Part shown: piece by piece, positions 28,800-39,607 of the stretch
How the letters are laid out: each line of letters opens with the position of its first letter
Numbering within the stretch: position 1 is the stretch's first letter
Assembly: GCA_000442015.1 (NCBI GenBank)
Contig: KE561054.1
Coordinates: 1 to 64,000, forward strand
DNA length: 64,000 bases
Direction of reading: 5' to 3'
DNA from: Rozella allomycis CSF55
Taxonomy: Eukaryota; Rozellomycota
The notes under the pieces: generated by a model
What the model was told of the DNA's origin: nothing
Seen by the model: only the letters and a program-made list of their open reading frames with translations
Databases searched by the model: none
Position numbers and translations under genes: made by a program

Positions 28800-31700
28800 T
28801 TATTCTAGATTGTTATGCGAGTCTGAATCTTTTTCATTGACGCTGCTTTCAACTTGTTCAGTTGTGGTCGTTGGAGTTTCTTCATGTGATGTAGCCAAAC
28901 ATGATTCATCATTGACAATTGAAGTGGCAACTTTTTCATTTGTTAGTTTCCCGTCTTTGATTATTTCCATTTCATCACTAGTTATTATACTATCGTTCGC
29001 TACTTCTTTTTCTTCTTTGACATTTAATTCCTCTGTATCAAATATGCAAACTTCTTCTTTGAGGCCAGAGAATATGGTTTCTACAAATTGCCAAGTGTCA
29101 TTCCATTGATCTGTAGAAAGAAGATTCGAAGTTTGAGTAACCAATAGAACATTCTTTAATGATTCTCTGATGGCTTCTTTTTGAGATGAATTATTAATTT
29201 GCGAATAAATTTGAAAATAAGATAAAAGAGAATTCCAAATTTTATAAAACGAATCAATTTGGGAAAGAATTAAAAGTCTTTGTAAGAATACTTTACAAGC
29301 CAGGGTTAAACATTTGAGTCTAATTTGTAGAATGCCTTGAATGTCCAAATTTAGTATTTCAGTTCTTGTTAATTCTTTCAAGAGAGGGAATAGAATGAAT
29401 TCAAAACATTCAGACCAAACCAAAGGAAGATTGTCTTCAATTTCCAAAGCAAGAAGAGTTTTTTGTAAATAAGAAAAAGATTCGATTCTAATTTGAGGAG
29501 ATTTGGAATAAACTTTTTGAGAAAAGACAGAAATTAAAGGAAGCCATTTGTAATTCCAACCTTTGTTATGAATAGATTAAATGATTTACTTGAAGATAAA
29601 TTTTTGTCTTTTATTGATTGATTTAGATTGAAAATTAGTTTTAAAGATTCTAAAGAAATTTCTAAATTTGAAATTGAAACAATTGAAGACAAAAGGTCTA
29701 GAACATCTGTAAAATGATCTTGTAAATTTCCATTGATTAAATCTTTAGCTAGAAGAGAAACAATTTGAAAACATTTTGAATGTTTGATATCCAAATTTAA
29801 GAAATAAAGTAAAATTTGAAAAGATTCATTTTCTAATCTTAAAAATGATTTTTCTTTATTGCAAAGGATGAACAACCCTTGTAACATTTTATCAGAGATT
29901 ATTTGAACAACTTCTAATTTTAACGCTTTGATTGTTTTTAAAATTTCATATCCATCTTTATTTAGTTTACTAGTTTCTAATAGATTTAAACATTCAAATA
30001 ATCTAACAGTTAATCTTTCTAGAAATAAATCTCTTCTTGCTTGAGGGAAAATTCCAAGAAAATGATTTTTAATTTCTGGCCAAACAATAAAAAGATTTTT
30101 TAATGAAATTGAAAACAAAAATTCATTCAACATTAAAGCATGCATGGGTCTTTTACTCCAATTCTCTATTATTGCTGAAATTGTCTCTTTAACAACTATT
30201 TCCAAAGATTCATTTGGTATTCTACATCAAATATATTTATTTAATTTACTTTGAAAATAGATTGTAATATCCACTCTGCTTTAATCTTTCTTTACTCTTC
30301 TTCATCAATTCTGAAATTTCAGAATCAGATTCAGGTTTATTTTCAGAAAGATTTAAATATTGAGAAAGAGTTGTGAAAATTGAACTATCTCTTTTAATAA
30401 CATCAATAAAACTTCTTTGTGGAATAACAAAATCATCAAATAAACTACTTTTCATTGTTAACAGTTCTTTAGAGAGTAACCCTAGTTCATAAAATTGAGT
30501 TAAACTGAAAATTAAAGATTTCCAATTAGATTTAATATTTTTTCCTTGATTTTCAAAAAGATTTACAATTAAATTTAATGAAATTTTAGATTTTTCACTT
30601 TCACAGAAATGTTTTACAAGTGCCTCTTTAGATTGAAATAGATTTGGATTAATAATTCCAATATATTTAAACAAGAAATTTAATTGTTCATCAATAATTC
30701 CTTCAACTTTAAATAGATTTGATAACCTTGCCACTCTATTTATAGTAACATTTAAAATATCAAAAGTTTTTGGATGATTAGCAGATGAATAAACAGAAAA
30801 TAATAAATTTGATATTTTAGATAAAACTAATTTTAAAATTTCTTCAACAATTCTTTTAGATTTAGAAATTTCCCATTTTTGAATTGGTTTCTTTAAAATT
30901 GAATTAAAAGAATGATTGAATTCATCATGTTCTTCTGGCATTATAATTTCATTGTTTTTAATTGAATTAAAAATTTCAGAAAGAAAATCTTTATCAAAAT
31001 CTGATCCATCGTTAATTCCTCTTGTGTTTCTCAAAAAATCTTCCAATGTCATTCTATTCTAAACAATTTAAAGAAGAAAGATTTACTTTGACTTGTTTGT
31101 TGTGTTGATCTGTATTCAACATTATTATTGAATATGAAAGAACAAACGTGGCATCTTGTGATGAAATATTTTCTTTTTATAACAAAAAATTTTTTTTCTT
31201 ACTTGGATTGGATTCATTAAAATAAATCTTTGAAAATGTTTCTACAATCCTTTCAATCTGTTGAGACTCCCCTGGCAATCTAAAACTTTCCAACAATAAT
31301 CTCAAAGCCTCATCTAATCTTTTATTTCTAAAATTAAAATCATTTAAATATTCTTCTAAACATTCCCCATTTGTTGGTTTTGCTAAATATTCTCCAATCA
31401 TCTTTTTTGATAGATTTGGCGTTTGTTTTAAGAATTTTACCATTTCTTTAACTGAATCTTTTATTATTCCTTTTTCTTTAAAGAATTCAATTCCCTTTTT
31501 CATATTTTCATTAAAAATTTTAGATCCTTCTTCTAATATTGCCTTTCTTTCCTTTTCCTGTAAAATTCTCTCATCATCTTCTTCATCTTCACTATTAATC
31601 TTTATTAATCAATAAATCTATTTTACAAATTCATTTAAAATTTTTTCTATTAAATTTAAACAAATAATGTTTATTCTCGTCAACTGATTATTCAAATGTG

Positions 31701-32958
31701 GATCTGGTTTCAAATTCTGAAATTTACAAAATAGATTAAATTGGTACCTTCAAAATTAATTCAACCAATAAAGATCCAACATTCAAACTTCCAATTTTAT
31801 AATCAAAATTCACATAAAACTCTAAAATATTTCTTCTCTTCAGCAATGTAAATAGATTTTCAAAAATTATCTCTTCAAGCTGCAAATTCTTAAAACTTAT
31901 TTTATCAGGCATCTTTTTTATCACCAATTCAACAAAAAACTCAAAATGAAACTTTAAATCTTCAAGAAAATTACAAAATAGGCATGTTAAACACTTCATT
32001 GATAAAGTAACCAACAAAATATTCTCAGATTCAAAAAGTAAAAACAATCTATTAAATAATTCATTTTTAATTTGTGAAAATATCCCAGGAAACTTTATCA
32101 AATGTTCTTTAGCCTCCTCTATGATCCCATAAATTATTTGTAATCCAAGGCATCTCATAGTATCAGTGTTATGATAATCTACTGGATTTATTATATCAAT
32201 CAAAAATCTTAATAATTCCTTCAATGTATTCAACCCATATGGCTCTTTCAAAAATGTCATCTCTTCCTTTTTCTCATCAATCTTTATTTCCTTGATCTCT
32301 TCTTCCTTCAATTCTACATTCCCTTCAACTACAGGAGTCAACTGCGCTTGTAAATTATGAATCTCATGAACACTAGAATGTCCCAACCTCGGTTCCTTCA
32401 AACTCTTCAATTTCGAAAACAGAAAACAACTAATCTCTAAAATTATTCGCTCCGCCCCTTTTCTCAAAACCTCTAAACTCATTCCATTCCTACATTATTA
32501 CCAGAAGATCGCATTTGAAACGCTACAGAAAAACACGTTTCAATTATCTGACACACAATAGAATCATTCAATAAATCACCCTTCTCATGGAACAGAATTT
32601 GTCGCAATACATCACACGTCTTCCCCACAACAAGCTCTCCAGAAGATTCACTCGAATCATTATGGCAATTAACAACAGCAACAGCTACTCGATTAATATC
32701 ATCTCCACTCAACTCGCCAAGCATATTTAGCACCTTGGCTAAACTCGTTAATGCACTGTACAGAACAGGTCCATTTGTATCTTCATCTTCTATTAGCTCT
32801 ACCAGCGTTAAAAACCCCTCATACAAATCTTCCTCTTCAGATGCGATGGTCAGGTTTTTTATCACGGGGTTTTGCGGATCCTCTTCTAAAATTGAATACG
32901 ACCATTTGCTGCTGTTTTTCAAAGAGAATATTACATCCAACAAGATTGACCTAATCAT
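28800..32958 (-). CDS. GBF1/GEA-type large Arf guanine-nucleotide exchange factor
   Basis: Golgi Arf activator with a Sec7 domain. About nine exons with introns of 27-31 nt. The order fits GBF1/GEA: DCB (MIRSILLDVIFSLKNSSKWS), HUS (DPHLNNQLTRINIICLNLIE region), Sec7 (SKKMIGEYLAKPTNGECLEE; catalytic glutamic finger in RLPGESQQIERIV; ATFVLSYSIIMLNTDQHN; NRMTLEDFLRNTRGINDG), then long helical HDS regions and an acidic tail. The small exon coding ENISSQDATFVLSYS, flanked by 30- and 28-nt introns, completes Sec7 and is essential. The N-terminus may be short: an upstream exon is possible because the chosen ATG (32956-32958) starts inside the DCB domain. Confidence 0.9.
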
Positions 32959-33192
32959 TGTGGCTTGGTAACCGTCTCTACTCTTCCATTGCTATTTAAT
33001 TAATTAAAAGACTGTAATAAAATATATTGATAGGATTTCAAGGAATTTTTGATCTAAAGAAATAGAAAATGGTATTTGGCATGAATTACGGTTTCATTCC
33101 CGTAAATTCATCGAATGTATGCAGACTTGCGACAATCATACGATTTGATAAGTTTTAATTAATCAAAAAGCTCAAATTGATAAAGATTTACT

Positions 33193-34017
33193 TTATTGTC
33201 TGAGTCGATCCAAGCATTCCTTGTTAAGCAAGCAATTAATCATGAGACCGTTATAATCATCTCCGAGTAAATTAAATTCAGAACTGTTGCGTTTCAGTTC
33301 TTCAATATCATTATCTTCCAACCATTCTGTCTCTATTTGTTCGAACTTGATAGATTCAAGCAGCGGACATTTCTTGACCAAGAGTTTTACATCTTCAAAA
33401 TTTCCTCGAGCCCTTCTGACGACTAGATTTGGTATTTTCTTTTGATGCAAAGCTTTCATAAATGATTGTGCTATCTCACGGGCATCAGGTCTATAAGAGC
33501 AATCAAGATCAAAGGAGGAAATTACTATTCTTTTTAACTTTCCTTCCTCCAAAGCAGAAATAATGGCCGTGATATCTGAAGGATGGTCATGAGTCGCGAA
33601 GATGTGCAATTCTTCAAGGGATTTCATCTGGGGAAGAGAGTCTTCCAGAAACAGCGTGCCAATGTGCACGGTTAAATTCTTAATTTTTGACAAGTCGCAA
33701 CGTAAAAGTGAAAAGTGTGGCGCCTCCACCGGATAAACCCAAAAAGTTAATTTTGTGACAGGAGTTTGTTGAAGGATGATGTTCATCCAATCTTCTAGAT
33801 ACGGATGTTTATACACAGATCCACTTCCGACTATGCTAAATTCTTCTAGATAAGGCAATGTAAAATTTGCACAAGGAGAGTCATTAAATTGGCACAAATT
33901 AATATCAAGGCACTTAATCTTTGAATTGCTGATGGTTTGGATATAGCTATTCAAAGGAATATCTGCATGCGTTAGTTTAGCGGTCGACTCGTCAGAAGCA
34001 AAGATGATGTTGCACAT
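33193..34017 (-). CDS. LRR/F-box-like protein, partial 5' end
   Basis: A 274-codon open frame with Leu-rich repeats of irregular length (LKRIVISSFDLDCSY, MKSLEELHIFATHDHPSD, PLLESIKFEQIETEWLEDND) as in fungal F-box/LRR proteins. It continues upstream in frame into a basic run (SKKEKKRSKGKAKE) that must belong to an earlier exon. A minus-strand ORF at 34179-34409 (MMTEEEFIPWIETQGFKEKF) with a likely 27-nt intron may be the first exon or a separate small gene; an N at 34301 prevents joining them. No catalytic motif seen. Confidence 0.55.
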   Translation of the reverse strand: MCNIIFASDESTAKLTHADIPLNSYIQTISNSKIKCLDINLCQFNDSPCANFTLPYLEEFSIVGSGSVYKHPYLEDWMNIILQQTPVTKLTFWVYPVEAPHFSLLRCDLSKIKNLTVHIGTLFLEDSLPQMKSLEELHIFATHDHPSDITAIISALEEGKLKRIVISSFDLDCSYRPDAREIAQSFMKALHQKKIPNLVVRRARGNFEDVKLLVKKCPLLESIKFEQIETEWLEDNDIEELKRNSSEFNLLGDDYNGLMINCLLNKECLDRLRQ

Positions 34018-34512
34018 TTCCTTAGCCTTTCCTTTGGACCGTTTTTTCTCCTTTTTAGATGCACTCTAAATTCTAAATTTGTTCTAAGATGTAATAAATG
34101 ACTAATGAGATGAGATCGGAGAGTAAAAGGGTCAGTTAAAATACTTACCATTTGAGACTGAAATTTTTCGAAATTTTCTTATTTCCTAGATTTTTCACCC
34201 AAAAAATCCTGGTCATTATTTCCAATTTTTTTACCGTAGGATTCTCTAAACCCAAATACAAAAATGAAATACCTGAGAGGTGGATTTAATATCAGCGAGA
34301 NAGAATAGAAGTCTTCATATTTAAACTGGTTTTCTTGAACAAACTTATAAAATTTTTCTTTAAATCCTTGAGTTTCAATCCACGGTATAAACTCTTCCTC
34401 TGTCATCATCTCTTTGACAGGGGCATTTTATATAGGGTTAAACCTTAAAAGATGTTTCGCAGTTGGTTGTTATAGGAAATGTTTAATGGTTTTTAAAAAT
34501 AATCTTATTCTT

Positions 34513-34760
34513 ACGGGCAAAATCAGTTGGCAAAACATATCTAGTCTATGCTCTAGCCATTACAAGCCAAAATCTAGTTCGAATAACTTTATCAGATCAA
34601 ACAGATATCATGAACTCATTTGGCTTTGATCTCGATGGATTGAATTTAGCCTCTCTAAGTGTTCTCGAAGGTTTGTACGCATGTCATGGCTCTGTCTACA
34701 GTTCCGAACTTAACGAGGAGTTTAAAGTATTTAAAGATTGTCATATTGTTTACTGTACAG
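34513..34760 (+). pseudogene. midasin (REA1/MDN1)-like AAA fragment, copy 1
   Basis: Reads VGKTYLVYALAITSQNLVRI then TLSDQTDIMNSFGFDLDGLN and LASLSVLEGLYACHGSVYSS. This follows the midasin AAA consensus (GKT, LSDQTD, DE-LNLASLSVLEGLNACLD.RGEVYI.EL) but lacks the segment with the Walker B aspartates. About 20 nt encoding the front of Walker A, present in copy 2, are missing here, which shifts the frame. Non-functional remnant. Confidence 0.65.
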
Positions 34761-34889
34761 AATGTTGGAGAGTATGTTAAGGTTTAACAGAGGGTTGTTG
34801 AATGGTCTTGGGAATTCATTTTGAGAGGATATAGATTGTATAGGTGGTCTAGAGAACCTTCCTTTATCATATCTTGATTTGGTATTACC

Positions 34890-35025
34890 GCATATGATTT
34901 AATTATAGGCGAAAAACAAAATTACATCTATTAAGGGCCTTGAAACCCTAACAGAATTAACTTTTCTAGATTTATCAGAAAATAGAATCACTCATTTGTG
35001 TGGTCTTGAAAGCAACAAATAATTT
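34890..35025 (+). pseudogene. LRR fragment, copy 1
   Basis: Reads SIKGLETLTELTFLDLSENR then ITHLCGLESNK before a stop: two SDS22-type leucine-rich repeats. The last ~30 nt (ACTCATTTGTGTGGTCTTG onward) recur at 39605-39635 at the start of a longer LRR frame. Confidence 0.55.
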
Positions 35026-35143
35026 GAGATGGATTAATTTATAAGATAGCTGTGGCGAATCGCGGATAGTGAGGTTGCATGAGAATTTCAGGTTGTTGAT
35101 GTACAATGGGGCGCGATGACGCGAGCGATTAATGGAATTTTTT

Positions 35144-35316
35144 TCTTGATCAGATTCCTGACTTGTCGTTGATTGATGGGTTTGTATAACAATTAACAAG
35201 TGGGAAGGTATTCCAAGATTTGTTTGGAGCTGGCCCGTCATGAACCGCATCAAAAGCTATTAGACTCTGTCATTTCTTCTGTACATTGGCTATGTTGGTG
35301 ACAGCTATTGGGAGTC
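35144..35316 (+). pseudogene. Crinkler-like effector fragment, copy 1
   Basis: About 160 bp nearly identical to 37385-37535. The better copy reads LYNKWGGIPRFVW, the hallmark of the RHS/Crinkler C-terminal region. This copy carries extra bases (ACAATTAACAAG), stops, and is cut by the N at 35317. Confidence 0.55.
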
Positions 35317-35318
35317 NA

Positions 35319-35501
35319 ATATAATAATGTGTAAGCAAGTATCATTCGGAGTGATAACTTGATTATTGTATGATGTTTATGTGGATATAATAATGTGCAT
35401 GGCGAGTATCATGCGGAATGATAACTCGATTATTATATGGATGTTTATGTAGATATAATAATATGCAGCCAAGTATCATGCGGAATGATAACTCGATTAT
35501 T
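35319..35501. repeat. three tandem 66-68-bp units with nested inverted repeats
   Basis: Units begin at about 35319, 35385 and 35453. Each has outer arms ATATAATAAT ... ATTATTATAT and an inner hairpin TATCATGCGGAATGATA. The second and third units are almost identical; the first is diverged. They lie just downstream of the Mutator-like transposase 3' end, so they may be terminal or subterminal repeats of that element. Confidence 0.75.
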
Positions 35502-35526
35502 ATATGGGGAAAAACGTAGGTTTTCC

Positions 35527-35552
35527 GAAAATTTTCGAATTCGAAAATTTTC
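35527..35552. repeat. 26-bp perfect palindrome
   Basis: The sequence centred on GAATTC (35539/35540) reads the same on both strands over 26 bp: arms GAAAATTTTCGAA / TTCGAAAATTTTC. It is embedded in further imperfect symmetry (CCGAAAA ... TTTTCCG). It lies between the tandem units and the transposase stop. Confidence 0.8.
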
Positions 35553-35609
35553 CGAATTTTTTTGTAACAATTGTTATTGCTCTAACCGAAAATTATTTTA
35601 CTAAGAGAA

Positions 35610-36794
35610 TTATAATTTATTATGAGCATCATTTTTTTCAACATAATCTATTTCCTTTTTCTTTAGGTAGTCAACAAATTCAACAGGAATGTCTGGGATA
35701 TCAATATATCTCTCTTGATATATTACTATGTCTATGCCTCTTATGTATTGACACAAGCCGTCACTGTAGCACATCTCCTCCTTTACAAGGCATTGCACCA
35801 GAGTTAAAATATTTGGTTGCGCTGTGGGGATTTTTTCATGCAACCTGCGATTATAACGCTCACAAATGTTATTTGTTCTTTAATTAATAAATTTACAATT
35901 TACCTATTATTCACGTCATCCATATCTTTAAGATGATGAACATTCGATTTATCTACACCATACCTCTTCAACCACACATTGTCAAAGTACTTAAAGAAAT
36001 CATTAATTTTAGATTCCAACCCTTCATCATTATCCGGAAATACGTTTTTGATGCGTTCCCTTAAGACTTCAATACCGTTATCCATAAATTGTGGGTTAAC
36101 AATAGTTAAGAAGGTCATATCCTTCAACATATATTCAACCAAGGGGGATCCAATAATAAATCCACTTTTTTTAAATCTATTATGCAACGCTTGTTTAAAA
36201 TGAAATAGACAACCTACGAATAAAGTTTTAGACATTTTTAAAAAATTAAAGATTCCATTGACTAGAGCTTTCTCATAATCCGAAGTAATATACCTCGGGT
36301 TCCATCGGTAATTCAATTCAGCAGTTACCATGTAAAATAGTTCGGTATATAGTTTTTCATGTTTGCTGGTAAGTAAACTAAAGGCACACGTACTTACAAT
36401 TCTGACGAAGGATCGTATGTCATTATCACTACTAAATGCTTAAACCAAGATGGGACAATTTTGAAAGTGCCATCAAGAAATGTATGATGCCCATGCTTGA
36501 GCAGTCCTACCTCTTCAGTTGACGCCCAAAGAAACACTCTTTGAAAGCTTTCTTTTTCAGTTTTTCCATTTAGAAATAAAGAACGCGTGCCTCTAAAAAA
36601 CAGTCTTCCATCCAATGTGTTACAATGCGGCTCGTCGTGGAGCTCCTCAAGCATTTTGGAAGAAAGAACTTGTCGCTTCTGCCTTACAAAGGCTACTATA
36701 TCTTTATGAGCTGGTGCGTTATAGACTTGCCCTGAAAACTCTTGACGAAGAAGAGAACAAGCTTTTCATATACCGCTTGAGGGTGCAACGAATA
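35610..36794 (-). mobile_element. Mutator-like (MULE) transposase, 5'-truncated
   Basis: The frame reads VRQKRQVLSSKMLEELHDEP, then HTFLDGTFKIVPSWFKHLVV (the first catalytic Asp block), TSKHEKLYTELF, WNPRYITSDYEKALVNGIFN (second Asp/Glu block), LFVGCLFHFKQALHNRFKKS, and TNNICERYNRRLHEKIPTAQ, all typical of MULE transposases. A 26-nt intron near 35903 gives the TNNICERYNRR join; a 20-nt gap at 36378-36397 must be an ultra-short intron or a frame lesion. The 5' end is lost at the N at 36795, so an intact zinc finger is not seen. Probably inactive. Confidence 0.8.
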
Positions 36795-36838
36795 NTAAAA
36801 TAATCTTATTAGAAATTAGAATCGTACGGGTAAAATCA

Positions 36839-37141
36839 ATGTTAATGGAAAGTAATACAGTTGGCAAAACATATCTAGTGTATGCTCTAGCCATGACAAG
36901 CCAAAATCTAGTTCGAATAACTTTATCAGATCAAACAGATATCATGAACATATTTGGTTTTGATCTCGATGGATTGAATTTAGCCTGTCTAAGTGTTCTA
37001 GAAGGTTTGTACGCATGTCATGGCTCTGTCTACAGTTCCGAACTTAACAAGGAGCTTAAAGTTTCTAAAGATTGTCATATTGTTTACTGCACAGAATCTT
37101 GTCATAATAATTTACGCATGTTAGGAATAGAGGGTTGTTGA
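36839..37141 (+). pseudogene. midasin (REA1/MDN1)-like AAA fragment, copy 2
   Basis: Open frame of 100 codons: an aberrant Walker A (MLMESNTVGKTYLVYALAM), LVRITLSDQTDIMNIFGFDL, then directly DGLNLACLSVLEGLYACHG and SSELNKELKVSKDCHIVYCT. It is over 90% identical to copy 1 at the DNA level and carries the same internal deletion between IMNIFG and the LNLA-SVLEGL helix, so both derive from one already defective ancestor. Confidence 0.65.
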
Positions 37142-37171
37142 GAGGAATGGANACTCGCTCTCAACTCAAGT

Positions 37172-37335
37172 ATGACTAATAATAACCAGGTACAAATCAA
37201 ACCAAACGTTACCCTGACAGGACAAGACAACTACAACCTCTGGGTCTTCAACACTAGGGCTCAACTAAAGAACAAGGAGCAATGGGACAACCTTTTAGAC
37301 ATTCCCAAAAGTTCATCAGCAGCACCCTGCGTTCT
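37172..37335 (+). mobile_element. Ty1/copia gag-like fragment
   Basis: Starts ATG and reads VTLTGQDNYNLWVFNTRAQL then KNKEQWDNLLDIP before the N at 37336. The L-x-G-x-NY-x-x-W pattern followed by a K-x-x-x-x-W-D motif is typical of the N-terminal gag region of copia LTR retrotransposons. No LTR, protease or polymerase is visible. Confidence 0.5.
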
Positions 37336-37384
37336 NCTTGTACTTGAATAACTTTCATTCTTACCTTCTTGATTTTCTAACACT

Positions 37385-37971
37385 GACTTGTCGTTGATTG
37401 ATGGATTTGTATAACAAGTGGGGAGGTATTCCAAGATTTGTTTGGAGCTGGCCCGTCATGAACTGCATCAAAAGCTATTAGACGCTGTCATTTCTTCTGT
37501 ACATTGGCTATGTTGGTGACAGCTATTGGGAGTCTAGAAGCATCTAGACAGAACGGCTTGACTTCTAAACCAAAATTCATGTGTTTGCATCATATTATGC
37601 AACCGCTGCGATGTACACTCATCTATAGACTATAAGTTTCTNCATTAGGTCCCGTTATGAGGAAAGGTATGATAGTACATCTAAAATAGATATTGATTCA
37701 CTCAAAGAAGCAATCATTCAAGAAAACATGACACAAACTCAAATTATTCAACAATCGGACAAGTCTGCCTTANCACAGACATCAAATTTTTGATTTCATT
37801 GCTGCCTCTGAAAGTGTTGGAGATTTGGAAGTTATCAGGGACATTCTGTTTGAGAAATTCGCACACTCAATCATCCGAAATGGTAATACATTTAAAGTGC
37901 AAGAGTTGTTCGAAAATTGCCCGCGAGGACACCTGACAATCCGTCGTGGAAGCTATACACATTTCGGTTAG
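37385..37971 (+). pseudogene. Crinkler (CRN/RHS)-like effector remnant, copy 2
   Basis: Two parts separated by Ns at 37642 and 37773. Part one: LYNKWGGIPRFVW, then after a frame change LLDAVISSVHWLCW. Part two (37774-37971): IFDFIAASESVGDLEVIRDI then LFEKFAHSIIRNGNTFKVQE. The order WGGIPRFV ... SSVH ... ASE.VGDL ... LFEKFAH..L..G..F.V is that of Crinkler-family C-terminal regions known from oomycetes and chytrids. Frame breaks mark it as decayed, or broken by assembly. No N-terminal translocation motif is visible. Confidence 0.6.
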
Positions 37972-37980
37972 ACTCTATCT

Positions 37981-38454
37981 CCTTCACATAAACCTCCCGA
38001 GTTGGCTTATTTCTCCCCAAAAATTCAAAAAAGTATACTTACGTAGTAAAATGAGAAAACTCGATGGCGACGGTAGCAGACAAATTTTCAGAAATATCAA
38101 AATTAGTTATTCCTCCACCCAAGTTGATCAATAGAACCATGATAGTTTACAGTTACTTGATATTACTGGTAAGTGATATGTGGTAAGATTACCCTCGACC
38201 CATCTCTTTGAGCAAAACGTTGACTTTGAACAAGAACTTCGGGATATTGAAAACGGAGATGATAATTTTTATTAAATATATCATAATTTTTTATTGATTA
38301 ATTAAATTCTCATAGTTGATCAAGGCTATGACATAATGACCTGGATCTCCAACATTTTTTTTGAAAGCATAGTACAAAATTCGTTTTCCACGAAGGTCCA
38401 TGAAATCTTCCGTGTGTATGAATGCTGATTTGGAAATTTATGGAAGGTACATAA
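37981..38454. other. no gene recognised
   Basis: AT-rich stretch between the Crinkler remnant and the duplicated block. Short open frames only; I see no family signature. Confidence 0.4.
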
Positions 38455-38884
38455 GCCATTCAGGAATCAGGAATGCCCATTCATTATTAATTTTCGAACA
38501 ACTCAACTAAATAAAGTTTTTTTCTTTCTCCAAAACAACCATGGCAGGTAAAATAGAAGTTCTATCTTTAAATAGGATCTATAAGTACTGTATAGCATAA
38601 TAGTCAAAAAATTGCTGAATTCTTTTACAATCAGGCAGTTCATCCGGTTTTTCGTAAATTTTCTAGGTAATTTTGAAANCTAGGCTTATGTGCCATTCAG
38701 GAATCAGGAATGCCCATTCATTTTGAATTTTCGAACAACTCAACTAAATAAAGTTTTTTTTCTCTCTCCAAAACAACCATGGCAGGTGAAATAGAAGTTC
38801 TAACTTCTATCTTTAAATAGGATCTATAAGTACTGTATAGCACAATAGTCAAAGAATTGCATTATTGCTGAATTCTTTTACAAT
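38455..38884. repeat. duplicated block around an N, with dispersed repeat copy 2
   Basis: About 180 bp at 38455-38636 recurs with substitutions and small indels at about 38689-38884 (shared: CATTCAGGAATCAGGAATGC and GATCTATAAGTACTGTATAG). After ACAATC the left version continues into the 40-bp dispersed repeat (38632-38671) while the right version continues into unique sequence. This fits two haplotypes, one carrying a mobile-element insertion. Confidence 0.65.
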
Positions 38885-39606
38885 CGATACGCTTTGAATT
38901 TCGCAAATCCAAATACATAAAAGACAAAAGATCCTTTATTGAAATTTATTAAATGAATCTTTGGCAGAATAAGTCACTATAAAATGATTGCAACTCATTC
39001 TGAGAAACTAGCACAACTTTGCCACAGGTAAGATTGTNTTGAACTGAATTTGAACCCTCTTTTAGAAATATCGAAAAAATGTCGCCACCTGGTTTGATAC
39101 CTACGCATAAAGCTATCGCAGATAAATTCGCGTGATTTAGAAAAATATTACTTATTCAGTCGTATAAAGGTTTAACCTTTTACAAACGAGACGATTATGA
39201 AGCACTTCGCTTTGAGTGCCTGCAGGAAATGGACTGCAATTTGAAATCGCATAGCCAAGAATTTCGTGAGCTAGATAAAAAAATTAAAGTTAACTTGCTA
39301 ACAAAAACTCTTTCAGTCCTCGTAAGAGTCCACGGAAGATTGCAAATCAGACTTCCGAGTCGATTGGNTCCGGCATAAGCTGTATGCTGTATGGTAATAG
39401 TACCAAGCAGGAACGATATGAAACCGCGGGAGGTGACACTTTATTAGTAGGCCTTGGATTCTGGAAATGGATTCCATCATGTTTCATTANTGAACTCAAC
39501 AATTGGCAAAACGTACGAGAGCAAGCTATTCGAGAATTAGTGGACTCCAATACTGCTTGCTCTTGTCACTGACAAATTGCAATGAGAATTCCGAGGTTCG
39601 TTGTAC
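38885..39606. other. fragmented sequence with four Ns, no gene recognised
   Basis: Contains Ns at 39038, 39368, 39490 and one just after the end (39607). Short open pieces such as MIATHSEKLAQLCHR and a 60-codon frame near 39384 do not match any family I know. Confidence 0.35.
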
Positions 39607-39607
39607 N

